A DNA stretch of 64,000 nucleotides from Halorubellus sp034808145 (GTDB taxonomy: Archaea > Halobacteriota > Halobacteria > Halobacteriales > Natrialbaceae), in the NCBI RefSeq assembly GCF_034808145.1, contig NZ_JAXHGM010000008.1, positions 1 through 64,000 on the forward strand. Reading direction: 5' to 3'. Shown piece by piece: positions 24,913 through 33,735 of this stretch. The notes below the pieces were generated by a model, which was not told the DNA's origin, searched no databases, and saw only the letters and a list, made by a program, of their open reading frames with translations. Numbering within the stretch: the stretch's first letter is position 1; each line of letters begins with the position of its first letter. The position numbers were made by a program, and so were the translations under genes.

Positions 24913-26397
24913 ATGACTAAATCGCTCTCTGCCCAGGCTCTCGAAGAACTTCTTGGGGTATCCCCCGATATGCTGACGGTGGTAGACGAATCGGGCGTCA
25001 TCAAGTACAAAAACCCAACCATCGAAGAGTACCTCGGATACACCCCTGAGGTCCTTATCGGGGACACCGTGTTTGACTACATCCACCCTGATGACCGCCA
25101 GCATGTGGCCGATACCTTCTACGAAACCGTCGAGGCTACTGAGGGCTACACCACGAGCGGCGTCGAACTTCGCTTCCGACACGCTGACGGGTCCTGGGTT
25201 TGGCTGGAAGCGCAAATGAGCAACAAGAAGGCGACCGAAATCGCGGGCTATGTCGTCGCCACCCACGAAATCTCCGAACGCAAGCGACATGAAGGAACGC
25301 TCGAACGGCTCCACGAAGCCACACGGGACCTGATGGCAGCAACGACTACCGACGAGGTCGCAACCATCGCGTCTGAGACTGCGACAGAGGTTCTGGGCCT
25401 CCCGATGAACTCGATCCACCTCTACAGCCCGGAGCAGGATGCCCTCGTCCCCGTTGCCTGGTCCGACCGAACGGAAGAAGTGCTGGGCGGGCCACCGCCT
25501 TCGATTCCCGCTGGGGAGAGTTTGGCCGGGCGTGCATACGCGATGAACACACTCGAGATATATGCTGACGTGCGCGAGGCTGACAACGTCCTGAATCCGG
25601 AGACCCCGCTTCGGAGCGAACTACACCTTCCCTTGGGCGACCACGGTGTGTTGATGGCAGGCTCGACGACCGTCGGCGACTTCGATACTTCCGACGAACA
25701 CCTCGCGCAGGTCTTTGCGGCGAACTTGGAGGCCGCACTCGACCGGGTCGAGCGCGAGCAGGCGCTCACCGAGCGGAACGAGCGGCTCGACGAGTTCGCC
25801 GCGATCGTCTCACATGATCTCCGGAATCCCCTCAACATTATTGGGGGGCACCTTCAGTTATTGCAGGAGGAGCATGATAGCGACCATCTCGAGACGATGG
25901 CCGAGGCACACGGTCGGATGGAGACGCTCATTGAAGACCTGTTGTCGTTGGCTCGACAGGGCGACGACGTTGACGACCTGAACCCGGTGCAGTTGGGGGC
26001 GCTGGTGGAGGCGTGCTGGGGGAACGTTGAGACGGCCGACGCCCGATTACGGGTCGAGACCGACCAGACCGTCTTGGCAGACGAGAACCGACTGAAGGAA
26101 CTTGTTGAGAACCTCGTTCGGAACGCCATCGAACATGGCGGTGAGGATGTGACCATTACGGTCGGCGATCTTTCTGGTGATGAAGGGTTCTACATTGAAG
26201 ACGATGGACGTGGCATCCAAGAAGCCGACCGAGAGGAGGTGTTTACCAGTGGATTTTCGACAAACGCCGAGGGGACGGGGTTCGGACTGGTCATCGTGAA
26301 GCGCATTGTCGATGCCCACGGTTGGACGGTCACCGTGACTGAGGGAAGCCAGGGGGGAGCGCGGTTTGAGTTTCGCGTTCCGAGCGACGCTCGGTAG
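24913..26397 (+). CDS. PAS-GAF sensor histidine kinase
   Basis: The 494-residue protein has no membrane helix, so it is a soluble sensor. Domains in order: PAS (about 10-120, with VIKYKNPTIEEYLGYTPE and the PAC motif YVVATHEISERK), GAF (about 140-285, with GESLAGRAYAMNTLEIYADV), HisKA with the phospho-accepting His in AAIVSHDLRNPLN near residue 302, and HATPase_c with NLVRNAIEH, DDGRGI and GTGFGLVIVKRIV. It would autophosphorylate in response to a small-molecule, redox or light signal sensed by PAS/GAF. No receiver gene is adjacent. GC-rich palindromic DNA flanks it on both sides, suggesting a mobile cassette. Confidence 0.92.
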   Translation: MTKSLSAQALEELLGVSPDMLTVVDESGVIKYKNPTIEEYLGYTPEVLIGDTVFDYIHPDDRQHVADTFYETVEATEGYTTSGVELRFRHADGSWVWLEAQMSNKKATEIAGYVVATHEISERKRHEGTLERLHEATRDLMAATTTDEVATIASETATEVLGLPMNSIHLYSPEQDALVPVAWSDRTEEVLGGPPPSIPAGESLAGRAYAMNTLEIYADVREADNVLNPETPLRSELHLPLGDHGVLMAGSTTVGDFDTSDEHLAQVFAANLEAALDRVEREQALTERNERLDEFAAIVSHDLRNPLNIIGGHLQLLQEEHDSDHLETMAEAHGRMETLIEDLLSLARQGDDVDDLNPVQLGALVEACWGNVETADARLRVETDQTVLADENRLKELVENLVRNAIEHGGEDVTITVGDLSGDEGFYIEDDGRGIQEADREEVFTSGFSTNAEGTGFGLVIVKRIVDAHGWTVTVTEGSQGGARFEFRVPSDAR

Positions 26398-26922
26398 AGA
26401 GCCGTAGTTCGGCCGATCGGGCTGGTTTCAGTGGGCGCACCTACGGGGCAACGTCCGCGATTGAGACGGAATTTTTCCACCTGGAGCTCAGACGGCCCGC
26501 CCCGCTCGCCGCTGCCGCCCTCCGCCTCGCTCGCGACCGACCAGTCCGGGCGTGCGGGCGCTCTCCACACCGCCCGCGCCCGTTCCGGGCTAAAATGAAT
26601 CTGGTCTCGACGCCAACGGGTAAGCGCGAGGGGTTGCGCGGCGTCGCTGCTCACCACCTACTGTGAGGGATCTGATCAAGGTGCCAAAGAACTGCTTACG
26701 GAATGGTTACTTTTCGTCGTAGAAATCACCGAATCCGCTAGTAAGTAGATATGCGGAGTAACCACCATTTTCGTGAGTTTGAATATCGAAAAAAGAAGTT
26801 CAATAAGACATTCGGGTTCGATTTTCCGTTCAGCAACAGTTCGTAGTCAGTGCGAACATTCGAGCCTGAGAAAGAACGAGAAGCGGGTTGAATGTACGCT
26901 GGCTGGCCTGTTTTTGAGACTA
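26398..26922. other. Gene-free stretch with a repeat segment
   Basis: No coding frame is convincing here. 26494-26553 (CGGCCCGCCCCGCTCGCCG...) and CCGGGCTAAAATGAAT near 26586 are repeated with changes at 28847-29030. The rest is AT-richer, with nothing recognised. Confidence 0.5.
26494..26620 (+). repeat. Direct repeat, copy 1 of 2 (partner at 28847)
   Basis: The segment CGGCCCGCCCCGCTCGCCG, TGCCGCCCTCCGC, CTCGCGACCGACCA-TCCGGGCG and CCGGGCTAAA-TGAAT recurs in the same order at 28847-29030, where it is expanded by about 65 bases. The two copies enclose four or five small membrane-protein genes. Confidence 0.6.
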
Positions 26923-27051
26923 TTATGTGTCTGAGCGGAGCCAGTTAATGAGGTTACCAGTCTCTTTGATAATCGTGTAGTAGAACGCTGCAAAAACGAG
27001 GAATCCAACAACCATGGTGGCCATCCAAGGGAGTTGACTCAGGTCAATCAT
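26923..27051 (-). CDS. 42-residue membrane peptide
   Basis: MIDLSQLPWMATMVVGFLVF continues with AAFYYTIIKETG and ends NLINWLRSDT. One clear membrane helix is followed by a short cytoplasmic tail. The frame is short but its composition is protein-like and it lies in a group of small membrane-protein genes. No family was recognised. Confidence 0.5.
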   Translation of the reverse strand: MIDLSQLPWMATMVVGFLVFAAFYYTIIKETGNLINWLRSDT

Positions 27052-27090
27052 ATTCGAAAACCATTATGATGAAGTCATAAGTACTTTCCC

Positions 27091-27158
27091 GGTACTTACC
27101 GAAGCTACGACCACATCGAGGCGGGTTCTCACCAGCCTGATCGGGAGTGAAACAGGCG
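27091..27158 (+). repeat. Dispersed repeat R1, copy 1
   Basis: GTACTTACCGAAGCTACG, CACATCGAG, TTCT-ACCAGCCT and GGAGTGAAACAG occur in the same order at 37751-37818, 10.7 kb away, with roughly 80 percent identity. The repeat is non-coding. The core TGTACTTACCG also opens at 36229 and 38292. Confidence 0.6.
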
Positions 27159-27207
27159 GTCAGAAGGTGGGCCCTTCTAGTGCTCCCTGGTGAGAGAACG
27201 AACAGCG

Positions 27208-27567
27208 TTACTGCTGCTGACCTGAACGTGTTGCATCGGTTCGGTTGCGAAATTCGATGGCCAGACCGAAAATCCCGCTGAGGACAAACAGTATCGCGAG
27301 CAGGAACCATTCACCGTCTAGATACTGTAACGTCCCGATTGCGATGAACCCACCATACGCGAGCGGCTGGTAGAGTGGATGGCTTCGAACTCCAGTCACC
27401 GTCGACGCTAACAGCATCGGAACCACGATCATCCAGAGGACGACGGAATACAGCGTCGGTGGGCCGGAGTACACGAATTCGAAATAGGTAGCCGTCGCGA
27501 TGAGGATGGACATAACCAGCAGCGCCGCCGGCCGGACCTGTTCCCGGAGAGTATGGAGGGCAGCCAT
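27208..27567 (-). CDS. Four-helix membrane protein
   Basis: The 119-residue protein has hydrophobic helices at about residues 15-33, 40-57, 70-85 and 88-105 (ALLVMSILIATATYFEFV, LYSVVLWMIVVPMLLAS, LAYGGFIAIGTLQYL, LLAILFVLSGIFGLAI) and a charged C-terminus. It resembles unnamed haloarchaeal membrane proteins found singly beside signalling genes. No catalytic motif is visible. Confidence 0.65.
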   Translation of the reverse strand: MAALHTLREQVRPAALLVMSILIATATYFEFVYSGPPTLYSVVLWMIVVPMLLASTVTGVRSHPLYQPLAYGGFIAIGTLQYLDGEWFLLAILFVLSGIFGLAIEFRNRTDATRSGQQQ

Positions 27568-27602
27568 TCAGAACTTGGTTGGTCGCTCTGTTGTAAATAG
27601 AT

Positions 27603-27655
27603 TGTCTGTACTACCAACCCACGCCAGAATATGGTAACCGTTGAGAACTTCAGCA
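27603..27655 (+). repeat. Dispersed repeat R2, copy 1
   Basis: TGTACTACCAACC, CGCCAGAATATGGTAACCGT and TGAGAACTTCAGCAGAGCC match 38292-38345 (TGTACTTACCGACC, CGTCAGAATATGTTATCCGT, TGAGGATTTCAATAGAGCC) at roughly 75-80 percent. In both places it follows an R1 copy by about 500 bases, so the two loci share a longer ancestral layout. Confidence 0.6.
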
Positions 27656-27762
27656 GAGCCTCAGTCAGTGACCCGCACCCAAAGCGGTTCGCATACCATA
27701 TCCAGCGAAACCTGTTCGACTGAGACACCAATTTATAATACTTGGCGAGAATATCATTCGAT

Positions 27763-28017
27763 ATGGGAACCTCTAACGACCTCACTGAATCTGAAATCCG
27801 GCGGGCGGTCACGGAGGGGGTGTCGAAGGCGGGGTTGTCCCTGCTCTCGACAATCTTTTGGACGGTTTTGGCAGCATTCACGGTGCTTGTTGGCCTACAG
27901 GCAGTCCAGATCGCATTCTACACGACTGGGCTGGCTGCTGTCGCCTTTGCTGCCGTCGGGGTACTGATTACAGCCGCGAGCATCTATCTGCTCTATCTCC
28001 TTCACTGGGCCGAATAA
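27763..28017 (+). CDS. Two-helix membrane protein
   Basis: The 84-residue protein starts MGTSNDLTESEIRRAVTEGV, with two membrane helices (FWTVLAAFTVLVGLQAVQIA and AVAFAAVGVLITAASIYLLY). ATG 27763 is preferred because a TATA box TTTATAATA sits about 27 bases upstream (27732-27740), matching leaderless expression. Function unknown. Confidence 0.7.
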   Translation: MGTSNDLTESEIRRAVTEGVSKAGLSLLSTIFWTVLAAFTVLVGLQAVQIAFYTTGLAAVAFAAVGVLITAASIYLLYLLHWAE

Positions 28018-28053
28018 TAGCTGAAACTCACTCTCAAGAGGTCCAGTTTAGGT

Positions 28054-28449
28054 ATGGCTATCCGCCAGCAATTACGTCGTCTCCTTACAGGGATTATTTA
28101 CAGTGCTGCTATCGTTCTCGGGGCTGGGATTCTCGTGGCTGATCCAACGAGTCCGCTACTCGGTATCCCAGTCCTCGTGGGTGGCGGCCTCATCATCCAC
28201 GCTTTGAACACAGCCCACCTCGACGAACTGGGGTACGCGATAATGGGACTCTGGGCGACACTGCTCGTGCTCTCCGTCAGTACTGGTATCGCCAAGACGT
28301 TCCTTTTCAGCCGTACTCATGCGCCAATAGCTGAAATTCCAGCTGCGCAAGTAATTGGAACACTCGGCTTGACAATCGTCCTCGTTGGTAGCTACGTCTA
28401 TCTACTTGATCGTGGGCGTTCGGACGTCCGTGATCCACCGTCTGCGTGA
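28054..28449 (+). CDS. Four-helix membrane protein
   Basis: The 131-residue protein has membrane helices around GIIYSAAIVLGAGILVA, LLGIPVLVGGGLIIHAL, GYAIMGLWATLLVLSVSTGI and VIGTLGLTIVLVGSYVYLL. It starts 37 bases after the previous small membrane protein in the same direction. No motif beyond the helices was seen. Confidence 0.7.
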   Translation: MAIRQQLRRLLTGIIYSAAIVLGAGILVADPTSPLLGIPVLVGGGLIIHALNTAHLDELGYAIMGLWATLLVLSVSTGIAKTFLFSRTHAPIAEIPAAQVIGTLGLTIVLVGSYVYLLDRGRSDVRDPPSA

Positions 28450-28485
28450 CCGGCCAACTGTGTGACTTGGGCTGTCAGCTTGTTC

Positions 28486-28776
28486 TTATAGGACGCGACC
28501 GACCAGCACGAAGCCACCAACGGCAAGCGCGGCAACAGCAAGCGCGCCACCGAAAACCAACAGATCTCCCCGAGTGCTGCCGTTCTGGCGAATGCGATGG
28601 CGAGTGACTGGAGCGAGGGCGAGTGCAGCCCCAAGGAGGACCACGCCACCAACAGCCGGGAGGACAGCTGTCGGCACCCCAGCAGCAGCGTGGATCGCGG
28701 CAACGCCGAGCAGGACGACTGCAAGGACCACATCGAGGCCGCTTCCAGTGTATCGAACCGCGGCTGCGGCGGCCAT
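28486..28776 (-). CDS. Small Ala/Val-rich membrane protein
   Basis: The 96-residue protein has three hydrophobic stretches (GLDVVLAVVLLGVAAIHAAA, AVLPAVGGVVLLGAALALAP and LLVFGGALAVAALAVGGFVL). It is convergent with the gene at 28054. Its start region directly borders the GC-rich segment at 28847. Function unknown. Confidence 0.6.
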   Translation of the reverse strand: MAAAAAVRYTGSGLDVVLAVVLLGVAAIHAAAGVPTAVLPAVGGVVLLGAALALAPVTRHRIRQNGSTRGDLLVFGGALAVAALAVGGFVLVGRVL

Positions 28777-28846
28777 ATTCGTTGATTCAGATCGAATACT
28801 GAACTAGATTTGGCTCAATCAGGTTCCTTGGGTAGGTAGTACGCAA

Positions 28847-29430
28847 CGGCCCGCCCCGCTCGCCGCGTGCCGCCCTCCGCTTGCTCACGGCTCCCTGCGG
28901 TCGCCGTTCGCGTCGCGGCGCTCCTGGTGGTCGCGCCGCGCTTCGCTCGCGACCGACCATTCCGGGCGGGCTTCCGCTCCAGTCGGTGCGGTTCCTGCCG
29001 GGCTAAAGTGAATGTGCCCTCGACGCCAGGCGCTTCACCCGTTCGGGTCCTGCGGACCTCGGCTTCGCCGACCGCGACGGACGTGGTTGCGTCGCGGCGA
29101 ACGGGGAATGCGCTGGCCGCTCGCTCCGGGCGGGTCGCTGGAAGACTCACTTCGTTCGTCTTCCAAGCCCTGCCTCGCTGCTCGCGGGTCGCGGTGCTCC
29201 CCGCTCGCGAGCCCGTGGCCTCCCTGTGGTCGGCCACGCAGCGCTCGGCAGGACGGCGCGCGCGGCTGGTTGGGTTCCTCCGTTCGGACGCGCTCTCGCT
29301 CGCGCCCGGGAGGGCGCTCGCGAAGGCGCGAGCGAGAGCGCGCAGCTGGTGCTGTCGGTCGTTGTCGTCGGAAAACCGCGATGTCAGAGCATCGCGGTGT
29401 CGGGCGCTGAGCGCCTTCGTGGAAATCACC
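28847..29430 (+). other. GC-rich, hairpin-dense leader of the OB-fold gene
   Basis: This stretch of nearly 600 bases is packed with palindromes. The strongest is a perfect 17-bp stem (29290-29306 with 29325-29341; arm GCGCTCTCGCTCGCGCC). Others are CCGCGATG/CATCGCGG (29376-29397), GTGGCC...GGCCAC near 29216-29242 and GGCGC-TGA-GCGCC near 29403. It lies directly upstream of the ssDNA-binding-protein gene. Long open frames here on both strands are Arg/Ser/Ala-rich artefacts of GC bias. It may be a structured RNA leader, a second origin or a recombination region. The first 180 bases repeat 26494-26620. Confidence 0.55.
29290..29341. repeat. 17-bp perfect hairpin
   Basis: Arm GCGCTCTCGCTCGCGCC pairs with GGCGCGAGCGAGAGCGC around an 18-base loop (CGGGAGGGCGCTCGCGAA). 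It is the most stable predicted stem in the window. Confidence 0.7.
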
Positions 29431-29445
29431 CTGTAAGTGATTCCA

Positions 29446-30345
29446 ATGTCTAGTAACAACGCTAGCGGAAAGGTCGTTTCGGTCGATGAACAGGCATTCG
29501 AGAAAGCGGGCGGTCAGGCGGTCGATGAGGACGGCTTCCCGGTCGTCGACGAGACGCCGGAGTTCGAGGCCGCGGTCGAGCAGGAGACGCAGGCGAAGGT
29601 GGATGCGAACCACCCGGACGGGATCGCGGACACGAGCAAGGATCGGATTCACGGCGTCACCCTCGAACAGGAGGAGCGCATTCGGGCGCGGGAAGCCGAA
29701 CTGGAGCGCATCAGTGCCCAGGCCGAGCTGGGAACGCAGGACGGTCGGGAGGAACGGACGCGAGAGATGGCGGCGGAGCGGAGTGCGAACCGGCGCCGGG
29801 AGTTCCAGCAGCGGCGAGCGAGCGTGGACCCGATGGCGGCGCCGGACCGGGATGATCCGCGGGCGTTGCTCACGCAGACGGAGTTGGCGGCAGTAAACGA
29901 GCAGGCGGTGCGGCTGGCCGAGAAACTGGCTGGCTGGTCACGAGCAGCGATTGGCCGGCGGCTGGGTGAAGCCGTCGTCGGTGGGAAAGACCTGACGAGT
30001 GCAGTCGTCGGGGTGTTCGAGGCGTTGCAGACGGCGCCAACAGGCACCGTGCCCATCGATGCCCTCGAGGACGTCGATCGCAACGAAGTGAGTGTCGAAG
30101 GTCAGATCGAGGTGCTCTGGGAGAGTGACTCGCCAGCCATCGCTCAAGTTGGCCTCATCGTGGACGACAGTGGGCAAACGAAGGTGACGATTTGGGAGAA
30201 GTCGAATGCCCCATGGATCGAGGAAGGCGAACAGGTGCGCATCCACGGGGCGGCGAGAAATTGGTACGAAGGACGCGTCTCACTGGCCGTCACTGGCTGG
30301 TCGACCCTTCATTTCCCCGAGCGCGGGCAGTGGTGGGACGCATAG
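29446..30345 (+). CDS. OB-fold single-stranded DNA-binding protein (RPA-like)
   Basis: The 299-residue protein starts MSSNNASGKVVSVDEQAFEK. Its first two thirds are charged and helical (LEQEERIRAREAELERISAQ). The last 90 residues form an OB fold: VSVEGQIEVLWESDSPAIAQ, VGLIVDDSGQTKVTIWEKSN, VRIHGAARNWYEGRVSLAVT, as in haloarchaeal RPA-type and SOSS-B-like proteins. Plasmid copies of this family are common in haloarchaea and should coat ssDNA during replication, repair or transfer. The long structured leader at 28847-29430 precedes it and a T-run terminator follows. Confidence 0.8.
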   Translation: MSSNNASGKVVSVDEQAFEKAGGQAVDEDGFPVVDETPEFEAAVEQETQAKVDANHPDGIADTSKDRIHGVTLEQEERIRAREAELERISAQAELGTQDGREERTREMAAERSANRRREFQQRRASVDPMAAPDRDDPRALLTQTELAAVNEQAVRLAEKLAGWSRAAIGRRLGEAVVGGKDLTSAVVGVFEALQTAPTGTVPIDALEDVDRNEVSVEGQIEVLWESDSPAIAQVGLIVDDSGQTKVTIWEKSNAPWIEEGEQVRIHGAARNWYEGRVSLAVTGWSTLHFPERGQWWDA

Positions 30346-30361
30346 CCAGTTGACGCAGCCG

Positions 30362-30371
30362 TCTTTTTTTG
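30362..30371 (+). terminator. T-run terminator
   Basis: TCTTTTTTTG lies about 17 bases after the stop of the OB-fold gene. Runs of T on the coding strand end transcription in archaea. The 299-base gap to the next gene otherwise holds GC-rich palindromic sequence near 30420 and no visible gene. Confidence 0.6.
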
Positions 30372-30644
30372 CTTTATGCCGAACCGACCCAGACCCCGCC
30401 ACCCCCACCCTCCGCTCCGTGCTCGCTTCGCTGCGCGCGCAGCCACAACCTTAGGAACTGAGAAATTATCGGGGAGCGCTAGGGAGGACAACCTCTGTGT
30501 ATTTGCCCGGCCGTATACTCTCTAGTAGAAATCGCGGATTCGTACTGTGTGGCCGCATCGACACATATGGTGGGTTCTTGTACAGCCAGCACGACCGCAG
30601 TGTGACCACAGCTTTCTTAGCAGTCTGTGGGGTATTGTGGTGCG

Positions 30645-31268
30645 ATGGTCCCGACACCCTCCACGCCCTCCCGACGGGCCCTCCTCGCCGGCATCGGTGC
30701 CGGGCTTGCGACCGCGCTTGCCGGCTGCAGCGCGTCAGAGCCCCATCAGTCGCCGCCCGAGGACGGCACGCTCGTTACCGACTACGTCGCCGCGAAAACC
30801 CACTCGCCGACCGACCGACCAGTCGTCGCGCCGCGCGACGACGAGGCAGTAGGCGGCGAAGCCACGACGACGGCTGATCCACTCTCATTCCACGTCATCG
30901 AGAGCGAGAGTGCGGCGGAAGCCCTCGAATTCGCCGAGGATGCGACCGGTGTTGCGGCTGTTCGGCGACTTGTCGCGGAAACGGCGTACTCAGACGAGTC
31001 TGTCCTGCTCTATCAAACACGGATCGGGGAGTGCTATCGGTTCCAGCTGAACTACGTCGCTAAGGATATCGATGGCGATCCACGTATCGACTTCTGCCGT
31101 GTCGTTCGTGACGCCACGTTCGACTGCGAGCGCGACGCCCGCGACTACGTCGCCGCATTCGTGCGGCTACCGTTCCCTGCAGACGAGTACAGTGGGTTCT
31201 CCGTCAGTAGCGGTGGGAGTTGTGACCCGATTCCCGACCGCTACCAGAACGAGAGTGAGTCAGCATGA
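30645..31268 (+). CDS. Tat-type lipoprotein
   Basis: The 207-residue protein starts MVPTPSTPSRRALLAGIGAG and has the lipobox ALAGC near residue 26, so it should be exported by Tat and anchored by a lipid on its Cys. The mature part (FHVIESESAAEALEFAEDAT, CYRFQLNYVAKDID) has three Cys that may form disulfides or bind a ligand. Its stop overlaps the next lipoprotein gene by four bases (ATGA). Function unknown. Confidence 0.8.
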   Translation: MVPTPSTPSRRALLAGIGAGLATALAGCSASEPHQSPPEDGTLVTDYVAAKTHSPTDRPVVAPRDDEAVGGEATTTADPLSFHVIESESAAEALEFAEDATGVAAVRRLVAETAYSDESVLLYQTRIGECYRFQLNYVAKDIDGDPRIDFCRVVRDATFDCERDARDYVAAFVRLPFPADEYSGFSVSSGGSCDPIPDRYQNESESA

Positions 31269-32551
31269 CTCGATTAACGCGTCGCGCGATGCTCGCGGCT
31301 ACAGGAACTGCAGCCACGAGTGCGATCGCGGGCTGTAGCCGGTTCAACCCGCTCTCGAGTACGTCGAGCGTCGACTACGACGAGGCCGCACTCGCCGAGC
31401 TCCCCAGCGAGCTGCCCTCTATCCCCCCGCGAACGCCCGTCCAGCCACCGACGGCACACGTCGCGAGCGCTCGCGACCGGATTCGGTCCCTCCTCGACGC
31501 CGCGGAGCTCTCCCAGATCCCGAACGAGGTGGTACGTCGGACGCTCGCTCGCGAACGCGAGTACGCACGCGACGCGCTCCCTCAGGACGACAGTGGTAGT
31601 CGAGTCGACGCGCTGGCGGGGTTGACACATCCCCGATCGGAGGCGATGTTCGCTAACGCCGGGTTCGCCGCCTTCGAGGAGTCGCTGACGCCAAGCGATA
31701 TCACTGCACGCCGTAAGCGCCACCGCCAGGACACCGAAGCGTTCCTCGCGGAGTACACGTACGTTGGTCCAGCCGACGATTCCGTGGCCGCACTCGCTGA
31801 ACATATCAAGATTGCCGGCTGGGGCCAGACTGGCGCTCGTATCATCAGGACGAACGACTATGACGAGTACGAGAACACCGTCCTGCACGTCGCCGAACTC
31901 GCGAAAGATATTGAGTGGGGACGCGCATACGCTACCGATGCCCGCCGCCTCCACGACTACTACACGTCGACGCTCGACAACTCCCACGACTACGGGTCGC
32001 ACTTTGCCAGCGTCGCGGATACCCTCGTCAACGATGTCGCCGCGTACGCAGACGAACCTGATTGGAAGGCATTGACGAGTGGGTTCGGTAGCGACATCGA
32101 GAACACTGCCGCTGAGAAACTTCTCCGGGAACTTTCGCGCTCGCGGTGGAATGCCGCGCAGACTGCCGTCCAGCGCCACGACAACGACCATCATGCACTC
32201 GTGGTTGCGCAGGCGATGCGCGCGCTCACAGCGGATCGCGCACTCGCTACCGCAACTGACGCCGTCTCGAATGGGGCGTACGGAATCCCCGAATCAGTCG
32301 AAGCGATCGCTACGGAACGGACTGCCGCCGTGGACGGACTTCAAAACCTCCTCGACAGTTCGCCTGCGGTGCTCGCACGTCGGCTCGCCCACCACGTCCA
32401 CAACCCGATTCACAACGCCGACCGAAGCATCGACGACGGGACGATTGCTTCGCCTGGTCGCCACCTCTACGCAGAGTACGCCATCGCAAACCACTACGCT
32501 GCTGCCGTCCCTACCGTCCTCCGACGAGTCAGTGAAGCGCTCGAAGGCTGA
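31265..32551 (+). CDS. Tat-type lipoprotein, helical
   Basis: The 428-residue protein begins MTRLTRRAMLAATGTAATSA with lipobox IAGC near residue 23. After a Pro-rich linker the mature protein is long and mostly helical, with many His and Tyr residues late on (ARRLAHHVHNPIHNADRSID, HDNDHHALVVAQAM). It is coupled to the upstream lipoprotein and the two probably form a surface complex. I recognise no enzyme motif. Confidence 0.8.
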   Translation: MTRLTRRAMLAATGTAATSAIAGCSRFNPLSSTSSVDYDEAALAELPSELPSIPPRTPVQPPTAHVASARDRIRSLLDAAELSQIPNEVVRRTLAREREYARDALPQDDSGSRVDALAGLTHPRSEAMFANAGFAAFEESLTPSDITARRKRHRQDTEAFLAEYTYVGPADDSVAALAEHIKIAGWGQTGARIIRTNDYDEYENTVLHVAELAKDIEWGRAYATDARRLHDYYTSTLDNSHDYGSHFASVADTLVNDVAAYADEPDWKALTSGFGSDIENTAAEKLLRELSRSRWNAAQTAVQRHDNDHHALVVAQAMRALTADRALATATDAVSNGAYGIPESVEAIATERTAAVDGLQNLLDSSPAVLARRLAHHVHNPIHNADRSIDDGTIASPGRHLYAEYAIANHYAAAVPTVLRRVSEALEG

Positions 32552-32671
32552 GCTGTCGGCACGCTGTTTTCGACAGCGCGCTGTGTATCGCCGCACGCCT
32601 CTTCTTACGTGCGCCGTTCCGTTGTGAAGCAACGCGCAGCACCCGCTCCTGCACCGCAACTCGTGTTTCTC

Positions 32672-32695
32672 GACCCCCGGTGATCGGTGGGGGAT
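32672..32695 (+). repeat. Leader hairpin, copy 2 (TFB gene)
   Basis: CCCCC (32674-32678) pairs with GGGGG (32689-32693) around GGTGATCGGT, after GTGTTTCTC. It stands 42 bases before the TFB start. Confidence 0.55.
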
Positions 32696-32737
32696 CCGTC
32701 ACGATGGCGGACACTCCAAACTCGGTGCGAACCAACG

Positions 32738-33658
32738 ATGGCAAGTAGTGACAGCTACGAGCGCGGCTTCGACGAGGACGTACAGCACGACGGAAATCAG
32801 TGTCCCGAATGTGGGGGTCGCGTCACGACGAACGCGGTCGAAACAGTCTGCGAGGACTGTGGCCTGGTCATCGACGAACAGCGTATCGATCACGGGCCGG
32901 AGTGGCGGGCGTACGACGACGAGGAGTGCGAACGAACGGGTGCTCCACTCACTGCGGCCCGTCACGATCGCGGCCTGTCGACGGAGATCGGTCGCGGCAC
33001 CGACGCGAAGGGGAACGAGATCTCTGGGCAGAAGCGACGGCGACTCGCGCGAATGCGCCGTGAGCAGACTCGGGGTCGCTGGCGGTCGAAAGCGGAACGG
33101 AACCTCGCCCACGGACTGGGCGAAGTGCGTCGGTTGGCGAGTGCCCTCGAACTCTCCAATTCGGTCCGCGACCAGGCGTGTCAGCTCTTCAGGAGCGCCC
33201 AAGACGAGGATCTGCTTCGTGGCAGATCCATCGAGGCCATCGCCGCGGCCAGCGTCTACGGGGCCTGCCGGTGCAACGGCCGCTCGCGGTTAGTGGACGA
33301 CGTCAGCGAGATGGCCCGCGTCGCAGAGTCACGGGTCACGAACGCGTACAAAACGCTGAACGAAGAGCTGGGCCTCCCCGCTGAGCCCGTCTCCCCCAGC
33401 ATGTTCGTGCCGCGACTCGCCTCAGACCTCGAGTGTCCGGACGAGATCCGACAGCGGGCCCGAGCGCTCGCGGAACAGGCCGAGGAGCGCGGCGTGACGA
33501 CGGGCGTCCATCCGGCTGGGTTCGCCGCGGCCTGCCTCTACAAAGCGGGGCAGGAACAGGGAAAGTGGGTGACGCAAAGCGACGTTGCGGAGACAGGGAA
33601 CGTCACGCCAACCACGGTTCGGGCGCATCACGAGACGTTAGAGGAGCATGTAGCCTGA
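32738..33658 (+). CDS. tfb: Transcription initiation factor B (TFB) paralogue
   Basis: The 306-residue protein has an N-terminal zinc ribbon (CPECGG near residue 22 and CEDCG near residue 40), the B-reader/linker region EWRAYDDEECERTGAPLTA, and two cyclin repeats (ALELSNSVRDQACQLFRSAQ with SIEAIAAASVYGACR; LECPDEIRQRARALAEQAEE with HPAGFAAACLYKAG). TFB recruits RNA polymerase to TATA-bound TBP. Haloarchaea carry several TFBs that direct different promoter sets, so a plasmid copy could steer transcription of plasmid genes. I chose ATG 32738 (MASSDSYERGF). Confidence 0.93.
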   Translation: MASSDSYERGFDEDVQHDGNQCPECGGRVTTNAVETVCEDCGLVIDEQRIDHGPEWRAYDDEECERTGAPLTAARHDRGLSTEIGRGTDAKGNEISGQKRRRLARMRREQTRGRWRSKAERNLAHGLGEVRRLASALELSNSVRDQACQLFRSAQDEDLLRGRSIEAIAAASVYGACRCNGRSRLVDDVSEMARVAESRVTNAYKTLNEELGLPAEPVSPSMFVPRLASDLECPDEIRQRARALAEQAEERGVTTGVHPAGFAAACLYKAGQEQGKWVTQSDVAETGNVTPTTVRAHHETLEEHVA

Positions 33659-33735
33659 CAACGCTCCTGCACAGCTACTGGCGTTAGATAGTTTTCTCAG
33701 GAAATTATTTGTTCCTTGGCTGCGTAGCACCCAGT

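Noticed and set aside
28867..29459. Long open frames on both strands in the GC-rich leader (up to 214 codons)
   Set aside because: They are produced by GC bias, read Arg/Ala/Ser-rich low-complexity sequence, and coincide with dense palindromes.
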